NCBI GenBank assembly: GCA_013694635.1
Contig: JACDCA010000090.1
Coordinates: forward strand, 1-5,632
Source: Acidobacteriota bacterium
GTDB lineage: Bacteria > Acidobacteriota > Vicinamibacteria > Vicinamibacterales > 2-12-FULL-66-21
DNA: 5,632 bases
Direction of reading: 5' to 3'
In this document: piece after piece, positions 1 through 5,632 of the stretch
Numbering within the stretch: position 1 is the stretch's first letter
Layout: every line of letters starts with the position of its first letter
Notes under the pieces: generated by a model
Databases searched by the model: none
Told to the model about the DNA's origin: nothing
The model's input: only the letters and a program-made list of their open reading frames with translations
Translations under genes and position numbers: made by a program

Positions 1-169
1 CGTTGCCCGCGCGGCCGACGCTGCCACGGACGCGGCCGCCGTTCTGCGGAACCTGATCGACCGCTTCGGCGGCAAAGGGGGAGGCCGCCCCGAGCTTGCC
101 CAAGGGGGCGGACTGAATGGAGATCCCCAGGAAATCGCCTTCGCCGCGCGGCGTGTGTTGCTGCCCTAA
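1..169 (+). CDS. alaS: Alanyl-tRNA synthetase, C-terminal end (partial, DHHA1 region)
   Basis: The frame starting at base 2 is open from the window edge to a TAA at 167-169 and gives 55 residues, the last part of a longer protein. It carries the glycine-rich signature GGKGGGRPELAQGGG at about residues 23-37 of the fragment. This closely resembles the GGKGGGKPDMAQAGG signature near the end of bacterial AlaRS (DHHA1 / C-Ala domain). The preceding helix (VARAADAATDAAAVLRNLI) and the short tail ending in RRVLLP fit the normal AlaRS terminus. AlaRS charges tRNA-Ala in the cytoplasm; the C-Ala domain helps bind tRNA and links editing to aminoacylation. The main alternative is a free-standing DHHA1/AlaX-type editing protein, which shares this signature; the catalytic and editing domains lie outside the window. 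It converges with the minus-strand gene run and is probably unrelated to it. Confidence 0.75.
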   Translation, partial: VARAADAATDAAAVLRNLIDRFGGKGGGRPELAQGGGLNGDPQEIAFAARRVLLP

Positions 170-213
170 CGGGCTGGACGTCGTGTCCCATAGGGTAGCT
201 CTGACGGGCTGGA
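170..213. other. Short convergent intergenic region with a near-perfect direct repeat
   Basis: This is the gap between the alaS-like stop and the HEAT gene stop (TAG on the minus strand at 214-216). The 11-bp sequence acgggctggac occurs at 169-179 and again at 204-214, a 35-bp offset, so each copy touches one of the two stop codons. A weak two-part fold is possible: cccta 164-168 with taggg 191-195, enclosing ggac 176-179 with gtcc 185-188. No T-tract follows on either strand, so a classical intrinsic terminator is not supported. Confidence 0.4.
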
Positions 214-1017
214 CTACGGTGGCGGGGTTCTGTTCAACTTGACCAGCGATACGCCTGCCTGGCGCGCGACGTTCTCGTCGCGGTCGGTCTTGGCTTTCTG
301 CAACGCGGGCACCGCGACCTCCGCGTCCGTGCCAAACGATCCGAGGGCCGCGGCTGCAGCGGTGCGCACGTCGGGGCTTTCGTCCTCCAGCATCTCGATC
401 AGCTCAGGGACGACGACCTCTCCTTCGTCGTGGATGATGCCAAGGTAGATCGCTGAGACCATCCGGACGCCGCCGTCGGCGTCGGCCAGCCCGTCGAGCA
501 ACAGCGGCACGACAACCCCTGAGGGCAGCGACACGCGCGCGTGCAGCTTCCCGATCGACCGGAGCGCCTCCCGTCGCACGATCGGATCTTCACTCGAGAG
601 CGCGTTCCGCAGTGGGACGAAGGCCTCCTCACCCATGAAGCTCAGCGCCACCGCTGCGTCGACGGTCAGCGCCGGGACGCCGAGGTGCGCGGCGACCTCA
701 TCGATCGCGCCGGCGGCGTCCATTCCGAGAACAGCGCAGCCTTTGAGCGCCGCTTTCTTGTGTTCTTCCGCCGCCGTCGGATTGCGCAGTGTTTCGCGGA
801 TCGCTGGAAGGGCAGAGCTGTGTTGGATCTTGAGCTGGCGCCGGGCCTCTTCGGCGACGCTGGGGTTATGACTGGAGATGTGGTCGAGCCAGTTGACCTC
901 GTTCGAGACGGCGTCGGCCTGCGAGGCTGGCTCGAAGCGCGAGGACCGGTAGTACCACCAGCCGGCGCCTGCGACGAAGCCGAGCACCAGCAGAGCCGCG
1001 GCGATACGGCGCATCAC
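214..1017 (-). CDS. Membrane-anchored HEAT-repeat protein
   Basis: A 267-residue protein. Residues 3-24 form an Arg-flanked hydrophobic segment (RRIAAALLVLGFVAGAGW, then WYYR), best read as a signal anchor with the rest outside the cytoplasm. The remainder is helical with HEAT/PBS-lyase-type repeats. Clear units sit at about 68-98, 132-160, 168-196, 202-229 and 234-262, showing the pattern VVPxLxxxLxDxxPxVRxxAAxALGxxG (for example VVPELIEMLEDESPDVRTAA). Such repeats are protein-binding scaffolds; no catalytic motif is seen, so the partner is unknown. The start is either GTG at 1017 or ATG at 1014. A weak AGGGA about 10 nt before the GTG slightly favours the GTG; the difference is one residue. 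It lies 31 bp after dacB on the same strand and is likely the last gene of the run. It ends in Pro-Pro-Pro. Confidence 0.85.
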   Translation of the reverse strand: MMRRIAAALLVLGFVAGAGWWYYRSSRFEPASQADAVSNEVNWLDHISSHNPSVAEEARRQLKIQHSSALPAIRETLRNPTAAEEHKKAALKGCAVLGMDAAGAIDEVAAHLGVPALTVDAAVALSFMGEEAFVPLRNALSSEDPIVRREALRSIGKLHARVSLPSGVVVPLLLDGLADADGGVRMVSAIYLGIIHDEGEVVVPELIEMLEDESPDVRTAAAAALGSFGTDAEVAVPALQKAKTDRDENVARQAGVSLVKLNRTPPP

Positions 1018-1024
1018 CCATTAT

Positions 1025-1059
1025 GGATCCCTGATCACTGATCGCTGATCACTGATCAC
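1025..1059. repeat. Tandem 7-bp GATC array at the dacB/HEAT junction
   Basis: Four consecutive 7-bp units on the plus strand (tgatcac, tgatcgc, tgatcac, tgatcac at 1032-1059) are preceded by a degenerate fifth unit, ggatccc (1025-1031). Every unit holds GATC, so five GATC sites lie exactly 7 bp apart; three units contain the self-complementary hexamer tgatca. The array overlaps the last three codons and the TGA stop of dacB (stop at 1049-1051) and fills most of the leader of the HEAT gene. Pairing between units is broken by C-C mismatches, so no long stable hairpin forms. Its function is unknown: slippage-generated simple repeat, regulatory site or inert are all possible. Confidence 0.8.
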
Positions 1060-2572
1060 GCCGTGTGAAGTTGGCGAGCGTCTCCACGGCAAGGTCGGCC
1101 GCCCAGTTGATCGTCGCGGCCGGGATGACGAAGTCGTTGGCGATGATGGCGAACACCAGCATCTCGCCGTCGCGCGTTCGAACGAAGCCCGAGAGCGAGC
1201 GGACGTTGGCGATCGAGCCTGTCTTCGCGACCGCGTTTTCCGCCGCGCGCGTGTTTCGCATGCGGGTCGAGATCGTCCCGTCCTTTCCGGCGATTGGGAA
1301 CGTCGCGACGAAGGGTTCGCGATGCCTCGGATCGGAGTACATCCGGCGCAGGACGGTCGTAATCGTGCTCGGCGCGATGTAGTTGTAGCGCGACAGTCCC
1401 GACCCGTCCGACATGACGTACGCGTCTTCCGGGATGCTCCAGCCGGTGAAAGTCCGGGTCGCGGCCGCCCGGCCCGCCCGCGTCGTTCCGAGCCCGCTCT
1501 GCTTCGCGCCGACAGCCTTCAACAGCGTTTCGCCGTACTGGTTCTGGCTGACCTTCATCAGCACCGTGCCGATTTCGCGGACGGTGGGCGACAGCGTCGT
1601 ATGGAGTACGCGGAGCGCCGGTGCGCCGGTACCAAGGACGCCGGGAGCAACATCATCCCCGTCGGCGGCCTCTCCGGTGACGGCGATGCCACGTGCGGTG
1701 AGTGCGTCCTTCACGCCCTGCGCGAAAAACAGGGTCGGATTCACGACTGCGACCATTCGGGTGACGACGGGCGCGCCGAGCGGGATCGTTCCGCTGACTT
1801 CGATCTCCGGCTTGTCGACACGGCGCCGGACGTCGATCGACGCTCTCTGCGCTGGTTCGGCGGCCTGTTCTGTCCTCGCGCGATTGACCACGGCAAGGCC
1901 GCTGCCCGGTTCGATGCGCACGCCGGCTGGATCGCCGGCGGCTGCGCCGGGTGTCACCGTCAACTCGGCGACGTTCTCGTTGTACTGAAGCGCGCCCGTC
2001 GGCGAGGCATAGCCGGCTTCGAGGTAGTCCCACGCCCAGCCGGGGCCGAGACCCTCGTCATCGAACGCCTGGTCGTCGCCCACGACACGCCCGTCGATGG
2101 ACGTGATGCCTGCCGCGCGCAGCGCCTGCGCCCACTCCTCGAACACTTGCTTCGCGCGATCCCCGCGCGTGCTCATCGTCGGGTCACCGCTGCCGCGAAC
2201 GATGAGATCTCCGTGAAGCGCGCCGTTCTCCACCGGCGCCGACGTTTCCAGCGTCGTCGCGAACCGATGGTCCCAGCCGAGCACATCAGCGGCGGCGGAC
2301 AGCGTCAGGATCTTCATGTTGGAGGCGGGCATCATCAGCCGCTCGGCGTTGTGCTGGAACAGCACCGCTCCCGTGTCGGCGGAGCGGACGTCCACCCCCC
2401 AGACCCCGCGGGCCATGATGGGAGCACTGAACACGGGGGAAAGGTCTGCGTGCAGCTGCCGCACTGCCGAGGAGTGGTCGCGGGTCGCCGGCGACGTCGC
2501 AGGGGCAGCGTGCGATCCGCAGGCGGCGGACGCCAGCGCCGCCGACATGCACACCGCGCGGATCGTCGTCAT
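1049..2572 (-). CDS. dacB: D-alanyl-D-alanine carboxypeptidase/endopeptidase, PBP4 type (peptidase S13)
   Basis: A 507-residue penicillin-binding protein of the DacB/PBP4 family, near the family's usual length (E. coli PBP4 is about 477). All three active-site motifs are present: SxxK as S84-N-M-K87 (nucleophile Ser84), SxN as S342-Q-N344, and KTG at 450-452. The family-typical SDGSGLSR stretch is at 388-395. The region between motifs 1 and 2 (about 100-330) is long, as expected for the inserted domains of this family. The N-terminus (about 1-22) is a Sec signal, with likely cleavage after SHA at residue 22; Cys18 in SAACGS is a poor lipobox alternative. It should act in the periplasm, trimming terminal D-Ala from peptidoglycan stem peptides and/or cutting 4-3 cross-links. 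ATG at 2572 has AGGG 7 nt upstream. It starts 9 nt after the DUF4340 stop, implying co-transcription. Confidence 0.95.
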   Translation of the reverse strand: MTTIRAVCMSAALASAACGSHAAPATSPATRDHSSAVRQLHADLSPVFSAPIMARGVWGVDVRSADTGAVLFQHNAERLMMPASNMKILTLSAAADVLGWDHRFATTLETSAPVENGALHGDLIVRGSGDPTMSTRGDRAKQVFEEWAQALRAAGITSIDGRVVGDDQAFDDEGLGPGWAWDYLEAGYASPTGALQYNENVAELTVTPGAAAGDPAGVRIEPGSGLAVVNRARTEQAAEPAQRASIDVRRRVDKPEIEVSGTIPLGAPVVTRMVAVVNPTLFFAQGVKDALTARGIAVTGEAADGDDVAPGVLGTGAPALRVLHTTLSPTVREIGTVLMKVSQNQYGETLLKAVGAKQSGLGTTRAGRAAATRTFTGWSIPEDAYVMSDGSGLSRYNYIAPSTITTVLRRMYSDPRHREPFVATFPIAGKDGTISTRMRNTRAAENAVAKTGSIANVRSLSGFVRTRDGEMLVFAIIANDFVIPAATINWAADLAVETLANFTRRDQ

Positions 2573-2579
2573 GTGTGGG

Positions 2580-2583
2580 CCCT
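2580..2583 (-). promoter_or_regulatory. dacB ribosome binding site overlapping the upstream stop
   Basis: On the minus strand the sequence reads TTAGGGCCCACACATG. AGGG lies 7 nt before the dacB ATG and shares bases with the TAG stop of the DUF4340 gene (2582-2584). This supports the chosen ATG and suggests ribosomes finishing the upstream gene can re-initiate on dacB. Confidence 0.6.
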
Positions 2584-3907
2584 AACGCAGGGCGTCGACT
2601 GTCTTCAGGATGTCGTCGAGGAGTGTGGTGTCGACCTTGGCGGCTCCGGGCACGCCGTCGCGAACGGCGAATGCGTCAGTGCCGCTTCGCGAGAACGTGA
2701 CGCGTTCCTGTTTTCCGTCCGCGGTCAGAGCGGCCGACAGCTCCGCCTTGTCTCCCGTCGCCTTGGCGACGAACGAGGTCGCACGGGCGCCGGTGAGCGT
2801 GGAGAGGAGGCTGGCGATCTTGTCCGCGTCGGCATCTTTCTGCGCCGGGGCGAGCTGCTTCCACTTTTCGACGTCCTTGCCGTCTTTGTCCTTCTCGTTT
2901 TTTTTCTCGAAGACGAACTTCTCGGTGCCTCTGGTCAGCTCGATTCGCGTCGTGTTGAATGCCCTGGCGTCGTAGAGATCCTGCTGTCGGTACTGGAGGG
3001 CGTCCTTCTTCAGCTCGTCGGCGATCGCCGATTCGAGCGTGAAGACCGCCGGCCGCGATTCGTCCTTCGCATAGACCGTCCCTTCCGCGGCGGTCTTTCC
3101 GATGAGGAGGGTCGCGTGCGACGATCCGGTGCCGATCCGGGCCGTGACCACGGGCTTGTCGAGGCCGTACTCCTTGAGATCCGCGGCCGGCGCCAGGGCC
3201 TTCATCTGTGCTCCAGCCACCCGAGTGACCAGGCTGTCTATCGCGACGGCGTCGGTGCGCGCCTCGGCGGGCGCGGCGAGCTGCCATGTACCGTTCACGC
3301 GCGCGAACTTCAAGGTCTGGGGGCCTGACACCACTTCCAGCGAGTCGACCTTCTGCGCGTCGATCTTCAGCGCGCTCTTGTCGCGAAGGTCGAACGTTTT
3401 CCGGTTGAACGTCGACTCCAGGTACGACGGGATCAGGAAGACCTTGTTCTGTCCGGCGATCTTTGCGTACACGTCGCTGCCGGTCGGTGTCTTCGCTCCG
3501 ATGTGCAGCGTCTGGGGCTGGCCGCCAGCCTTGAAGGTCACTTCGATCCGCGGTTCAGCGAGCCCGAATTCCTTCAGGTCCTGTGCGTTGTCGTCGATGA
3601 CGCGCTGCTGCTCGAGCGTCGACAGGTTGGACGTGATTCCCGACACCTCCGATGCGTCAGCGGGTGCCGGCCCTCCATCGGCCGGCACGACGACCTGCCA
3701 GTCGGATCCTGCTTTTTTGAGCGTGGTGCGGTCTCCCGAGTCGGACTTGATCGTCACTTCGTCGATCTTGTCGGACTCGACCGTGAAAACCTTCTCGAGC
3801 TTTTTCTCGTCGGTGGGCGAGGTCGGACTTCGGTACTCCTTGGTCGCGAAGTATGCGACCGGGACGAGAACGAGAACGAGGAGTAACAGGGTGCGTGCGC
3901 CGCGCAT
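2582..3907 (-). CDS. DUF4340-domain protein, transporter-associated, membrane-anchored
   Basis: A 441-residue protein. Residues 5-21 form one N-terminal hydrophobic helix (LLLLVLVLVPVAYF) after a short Arg-containing head, with the rest predicted outside the cytoplasm; there is no cysteine for lipidation. The body has three related units at about 40-167, 182-297 and 315-435. Each begins with a (V)xxIxxxxV strand and has a W-(K/Q)-x-x-x-P-A turn (W70, W208, W349), then an Asp/Ala-rich helix. Units 1 and 2 continue with F/YGLxxP (114-119, 247-252), a TLxIG strand (133-137, 266-270) and a VYAK turn (146-149, 278-281), the hallmark pattern of DUF4340; unit 3 has lost these. A charged Lys/Asp stretch is at 335-350. 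The family often follows GldG-like genes and is thought to be an auxiliary part of the same ABC system; its biochemical role is unknown. The ATG abuts the GldG stop, with GAGGAG 4 nt upstream. Confidence 0.9.
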   Translation of the reverse strand: MRGARTLLLLVLVLVPVAYFATKEYRSPTSPTDEKKLEKVFTVESDKIDEVTIKSDSGDRTTLKKAGSDWQVVVPADGGPAPADASEVSGITSNLSTLEQQRVIDDNAQDLKEFGLAEPRIEVTFKAGGQPQTLHIGAKTPTGSDVYAKIAGQNKVFLIPSYLESTFNRKTFDLRDKSALKIDAQKVDSLEVVSGPQTLKFARVNGTWQLAAPAEARTDAVAIDSLVTRVAGAQMKALAPAADLKEYGLDKPVVTARIGTGSSHATLLIGKTAAEGTVYAKDESRPAVFTLESAIADELKKDALQYRQQDLYDARAFNTTRIELTRGTEKFVFEKKNEKDKDGKDVEKWKQLAPAQKDADADKIASLLSTLTGARATSFVAKATGDKAELSAALTADGKQERVTFSRSGTDAFAVRDGVPGAAKVDTTLLDDILKTVDALR

Positions 3908-5494
3908 CTATCTCCTCACCCACCAGGTCCGGATGCCGACGAGCAGGATCAGGCCCGGGATGATGAAGACCGTGAGCCAGAAGATGTTCCGCTCCTGCGC
4001 CGCGGTGACCGTGATGCGCCGGTCTTCCGGATCGCGCGGCCGGATCGAGATCATGTTCTCCTGTTGCGCGAGCCAGTTCACTGAGCTCATGAACAGATCG
4101 CGGTTGCCCGGGATGCCCAGCCACCCGTTCGATGCGAAGTCGGAGTCGCCGATCGCGACGATCCGTGTCTCCGGTGTCTTCGGAGCATCCGGCTTGTCTG
4201 ACGGCGGCGTCGTCGGCGGCCTCTCCGCGGACGCGGACACGGCGGCGCCGAGGGAGATCGGCCCGGGCTTGTCGCCCTTGGGTTCGTCGCGCTCGACTCG
4301 CCCCGATGTCATCAGCTCCTTGATGTCGGTCTCCGCCCAGCTCCGCGGGCTGGTCTGGATCAGGTTCTGCGCGAACCGGTTGTTGGCGCCGGCGCTGATC
4401 GCGGTAGCCGAGCGTGCCATCGCATAGGCCGTCAACAGGCGAAACCTGTCGGTGATCGGATGCGGATCGTACTTCGCGGCGAGCGGCACTTCGGGGCCGG
4501 TGCCGAGCATCTGGCCCATGCCGCTCGCATCGACCACGACGTTGTTGCCGACCTCGATCGCCCATTCCTTCAGGAGCGCGAGGACGTTGGTCACATCCGG
4601 CGTCTCGGGCTTGGCCGGTGGATCGAGCAGGAAGAAGATCTTTCCCCCTCGGGCGAGATACGCCTTGAGCATCTCGATTTCCGCCGGGAACAGGTCCGTT
4701 CGCGGGCCGGCGACGATCAGCACGGTCGCATCGGCGGGCACCGCCTGGACCTGCGCGAGCACGACGGTGTCATGCTCGAAGTTGTCGGATTTCAGCGCCG
4801 ACACGATTGTGGAATAACCCGTCTGGTCCGACCCCTCGAGCGCCCGTTCGCCGTGCCCCTGGGCGAAGTACACCTTGTTCTTCGTCCCCTGCACGACCTT
4901 GATCAGGCCATTGGTCAGGTCCTGCTCGCCGTCGGACGTGACCCGCTCGACCCGGCCGTCGTATTCGAACACGACCGTGCCTACCTGCTGGACGCCGTAC
5001 TGCGTCGCCAGCGCCGGGCGGCGTTCGACGTCCACGTACTCCACCGTCAGCTTGTCGGAGAGGTACTTGTATTCATCGAGACGCGCGCGGTACCGATCGA
5101 AATCTTCGGACCTCGCGAACACGCGCACGGCGACCGGCTTCTGCAGCGAGCCGACCACCTTTTTCGTCTGGTCCGACAGCGTGAACTGCTTTGCCGCGGT
5201 CAGATCCCACCGCTTGTTGCGCCGGTTTGCCAGGAAGTTGATCCCGATGAGGATGGCGAGCACGATCGCAATGCTCGCGATCGCCACCGACCCGAACCGC
5301 GCTTCACGGCCGGAAAACGAACGCGCGATCGACCGCCAGTCGCTGAGGATGTAGAGCAGGACGCAGACCAGGCCGGCGATCGACAGCCGACCGACCCACT
5401 CCTCCCATTCGGGCCGGAGAAAACGGATCGCCACCGCCGCGAAGACGAGGGCGACACCGAGCCATCCGAGGAGTCCGAGGATTTTCTTCAACAT
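3908..5494 (-). CDS. gldG: GldG-family ABC transporter auxiliary protein
   Basis: A 528-residue integral membrane protein. Three hydrophobic segments are at the N-terminus (about 5-26, 36-52, 68-88) and one near the C-terminus (504-522), followed by the basic tail RTWWVRR. After the third segment comes RRNKRWDLTAAKQFTLSDQT (91-110), the family's typical DLTxxKxFTLSxxT motif, then a KPVAVRVFAR strand (119-128). The large domain between about 90 and 500 shows features of the ABC-transporter auxiliary domain: GHGE at 213-216, ARGGKIFFLLDPP at 281-293, and IGDSDFASN at 448-456 followed by NRDLFMSSVNWL. A low-complexity Pro/Lys/Asp linker spans about 400-443. GldG works with the GldA ATPase and GldF permease; in Flavobacterium they are needed for gliding, but homologues are widespread in non-gliding bacteria, so the symbol is a family label. 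The TAG stop abuts the DUF4340 ATG. Confidence 0.9.
   Translation of the reverse strand: MLKKILGLLGWLGVALVFAAVAIRFLRPEWEEWVGRLSIAGLVCVLLYILSDWRSIARSFSGREARFGSVAIASIAIVLAILIGINFLANRRNKRWDLTAAKQFTLSDQTKKVVGSLQKPVAVRVFARSEDFDRYRARLDEYKYLSDKLTVEYVDVERRPALATQYGVQQVGTVVFEYDGRVERVTSDGEQDLTNGLIKVVQGTKNKVYFAQGHGERALEGSDQTGYSTIVSALKSDNFEHDTVVLAQVQAVPADATVLIVAGPRTDLFPAEIEMLKAYLARGGKIFFLLDPPAKPETPDVTNVLALLKEWAIEVGNNVVVDASGMGQMLGTGPEVPLAAKYDPHPITDRFRLLTAYAMARSATAISAGANNRFAQNLIQTSPRSWAETDIKELMTSGRVERDEPKGDKPGPISLGAAVSASAERPPTTPPSDKPDAPKTPETRIVAIGDSDFASNGWLGIPGNRDLFMSSVNWLAQQENMISIRPRDPEDRRITVTAAQERNIFWLTVFIIPGLILLVGIRTWWVRR
3912..3917 (-). promoter_or_regulatory. DUF4340 ribosome binding site inside the end of the GldG gene
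   Basis: On the minus strand GAGGAG is followed by ATAG and then the ATG at 3907. The Shine-Dalgarno lies in the last codons of the GldG gene, whose TAG (3908-3910) directly touches the ATG. This fixes the start and indicates translational coupling. Confidence 0.7.
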
Positions 5495-5497
5495 ACG

Positions 5498-5632
5498 TTA
5501 GTGTTCGCCCCTCCGCTTGAAACCGCCCCGGGGCGCTCCCCCCGGACCTCCTGGCTCGCTCCACTCGCCGGGTCCCATCCCCCCGCGCCGTTCCGCTCGC
5601 AATGGGTGTCTCACCCGCGCCAGCGTTCGCTG
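5498..5632 (-). CDS. Possible C-terminal tail of an upstream gene (partial)
   Basis: Reading leftward from the window edge, one minus-strand frame is open for 44 codons and ends at TAA (5498-5500), one codon before the GldG ATG (TAA CGT ATG). The peptide is rich in Gly, Pro and Arg (for example GPGEWSEPGGPGGAPRGG) and ends FKRRGEH. A stop this close to the next start matches the tight spacing of the other genes here, and by gene order an ABC-2 permease (GldF-like) would be expected. However, no membrane segment or recognisable domain is visible in this piece. An open frame of this size can arise by chance in GC-rich DNA, so it could equally be leader sequence. Confidence 0.35.
   Translation of the reverse strand, partial: QRTLARVRHPLRAERRGGMGPGEWSEPGGPGGAPRGGFKRRGEH
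5508..5514 (-). promoter_or_regulatory. Shine-Dalgarno-like GGAGGGG upstream of the GldG gene
   Basis: A strong GGAGGGG lies 13 nt before the ATG at 5494, longer than the usual spacing. An in-frame TAA two codons before the ATG rules out an upstream extension. No nearer purine-rich site is seen, so this is the probable binding site, or translation is coupled to the preceding frame. Confidence 0.4.

Noticed and set aside
164..195. Bidirectional terminator between the convergent genes
   Set aside because: The stems are only 4-5 bp with an interrupted middle, and neither strand has a trailing T-run.
1020..1025. CATAAT on the minus strand as a possible -10 box for the HEAT gene
   Set aside because: It sits only a few bases before the start codon, too close to place a transcription start upstream of the gene, and no matching -35 is seen.
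541..1041. Plus-strand 166-codon frame antisense to the HEAT gene
   Set aside because: The minus strand encodes regular HEAT repeats with a membrane anchor; the plus frame has no such structure.
1025..1059. CRISPR-like array
   Set aside because: The 7-bp units are directly tandem with no spacers, and no cas genes are present.
1322..3328. Very long plus-strand open frame (668 codons) antisense to dacB and DUF4340
   Set aside because: It lies opposite two genes with clear family motifs, is rich in Arg/Gly and low-complexity runs, and shows no domain. Long antisense frames are common in GC-rich DNA.
3102..4427. Plus-strand 441-codon open frame antisense to the DUF4340 and GldG genes
   Set aside because: It is Ser/Arg-rich with no recognisable motif, and it crosses the junction of two confident genes on the other strand. 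It is a shadow frame.
5524..5535. 12-bp perfect palindrome cgccccggggcg as a terminator or operator
   Set aside because: It has no loop and no T-tract, and lies in very G/C-rich sequence where such palindromes arise easily.

Overview
The window is GC-rich bacterial chromosomal DNA with strong G/C at third codon positions. It holds a compact run of minus-strand genes that meets the 3' end of one plus-strand gene near the left edge. The gene set (GldG-family ABC-transporter auxiliary protein, DUF4340 protein, PBP4-type carboxypeptidase, membrane-anchored HEAT-repeat protein) and the protein style fit a Gram-negative soil-type bacterium. Acidobacteriota is my best guess, from general familiarity only. 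No phage, IS, CRISPR, tRNA or rRNA signal was seen.

Layout, left to right. Positions 1-169 (+) are the C-terminal end of an alanyl-tRNA synthetase-like protein carrying the glycine-rich DHHA1 signature. A 44-bp convergent intergenic gap follows (170-213). Everything to the right is on the minus strand and reads right to left. In transcription order it is: a possible C-terminal tail of an upstream gene (5498-5632), a GldG-family protein (3908-5494), a DUF4340 protein (2582-3907), a D-alanyl-D-alanine carboxypeptidase of the PBP4/DacB type (1049-2572), and a HEAT-repeat protein with an N-terminal membrane anchor (214-1017).

The first three complete genes are packed tightly. The GldG stop codon directly abuts the DUF4340 start. 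The DUF4340 stop lies inside the dacB Shine-Dalgarno sequence. These points argue for one transcript and coupled translation. The HEAT gene starts 31 bp after dacB, across a tandem array of 7-bp GATC-containing units that begins inside the last codons of dacB. No promoter for the run is visible, so it probably lies to the right of the window together with the expected ABC ATPase and permease genes.

Functional reading (inference): GldG and DUF4340 proteins are the usual envelope-facing partners of a GldA/GldF-like ABC-2 transporter. Here they are followed by a periplasmic peptidoglycan hydrolase/carboxypeptidase, which points to an envelope role for the locus. Nothing in the window clearly qualifies as a wholly new system. 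The most unusual items are the 7-bp GATC array at the dacB/HEAT junction, the three-fold internal repeat of the DUF4340 protein, and the pairing of this transporter module with dacB.
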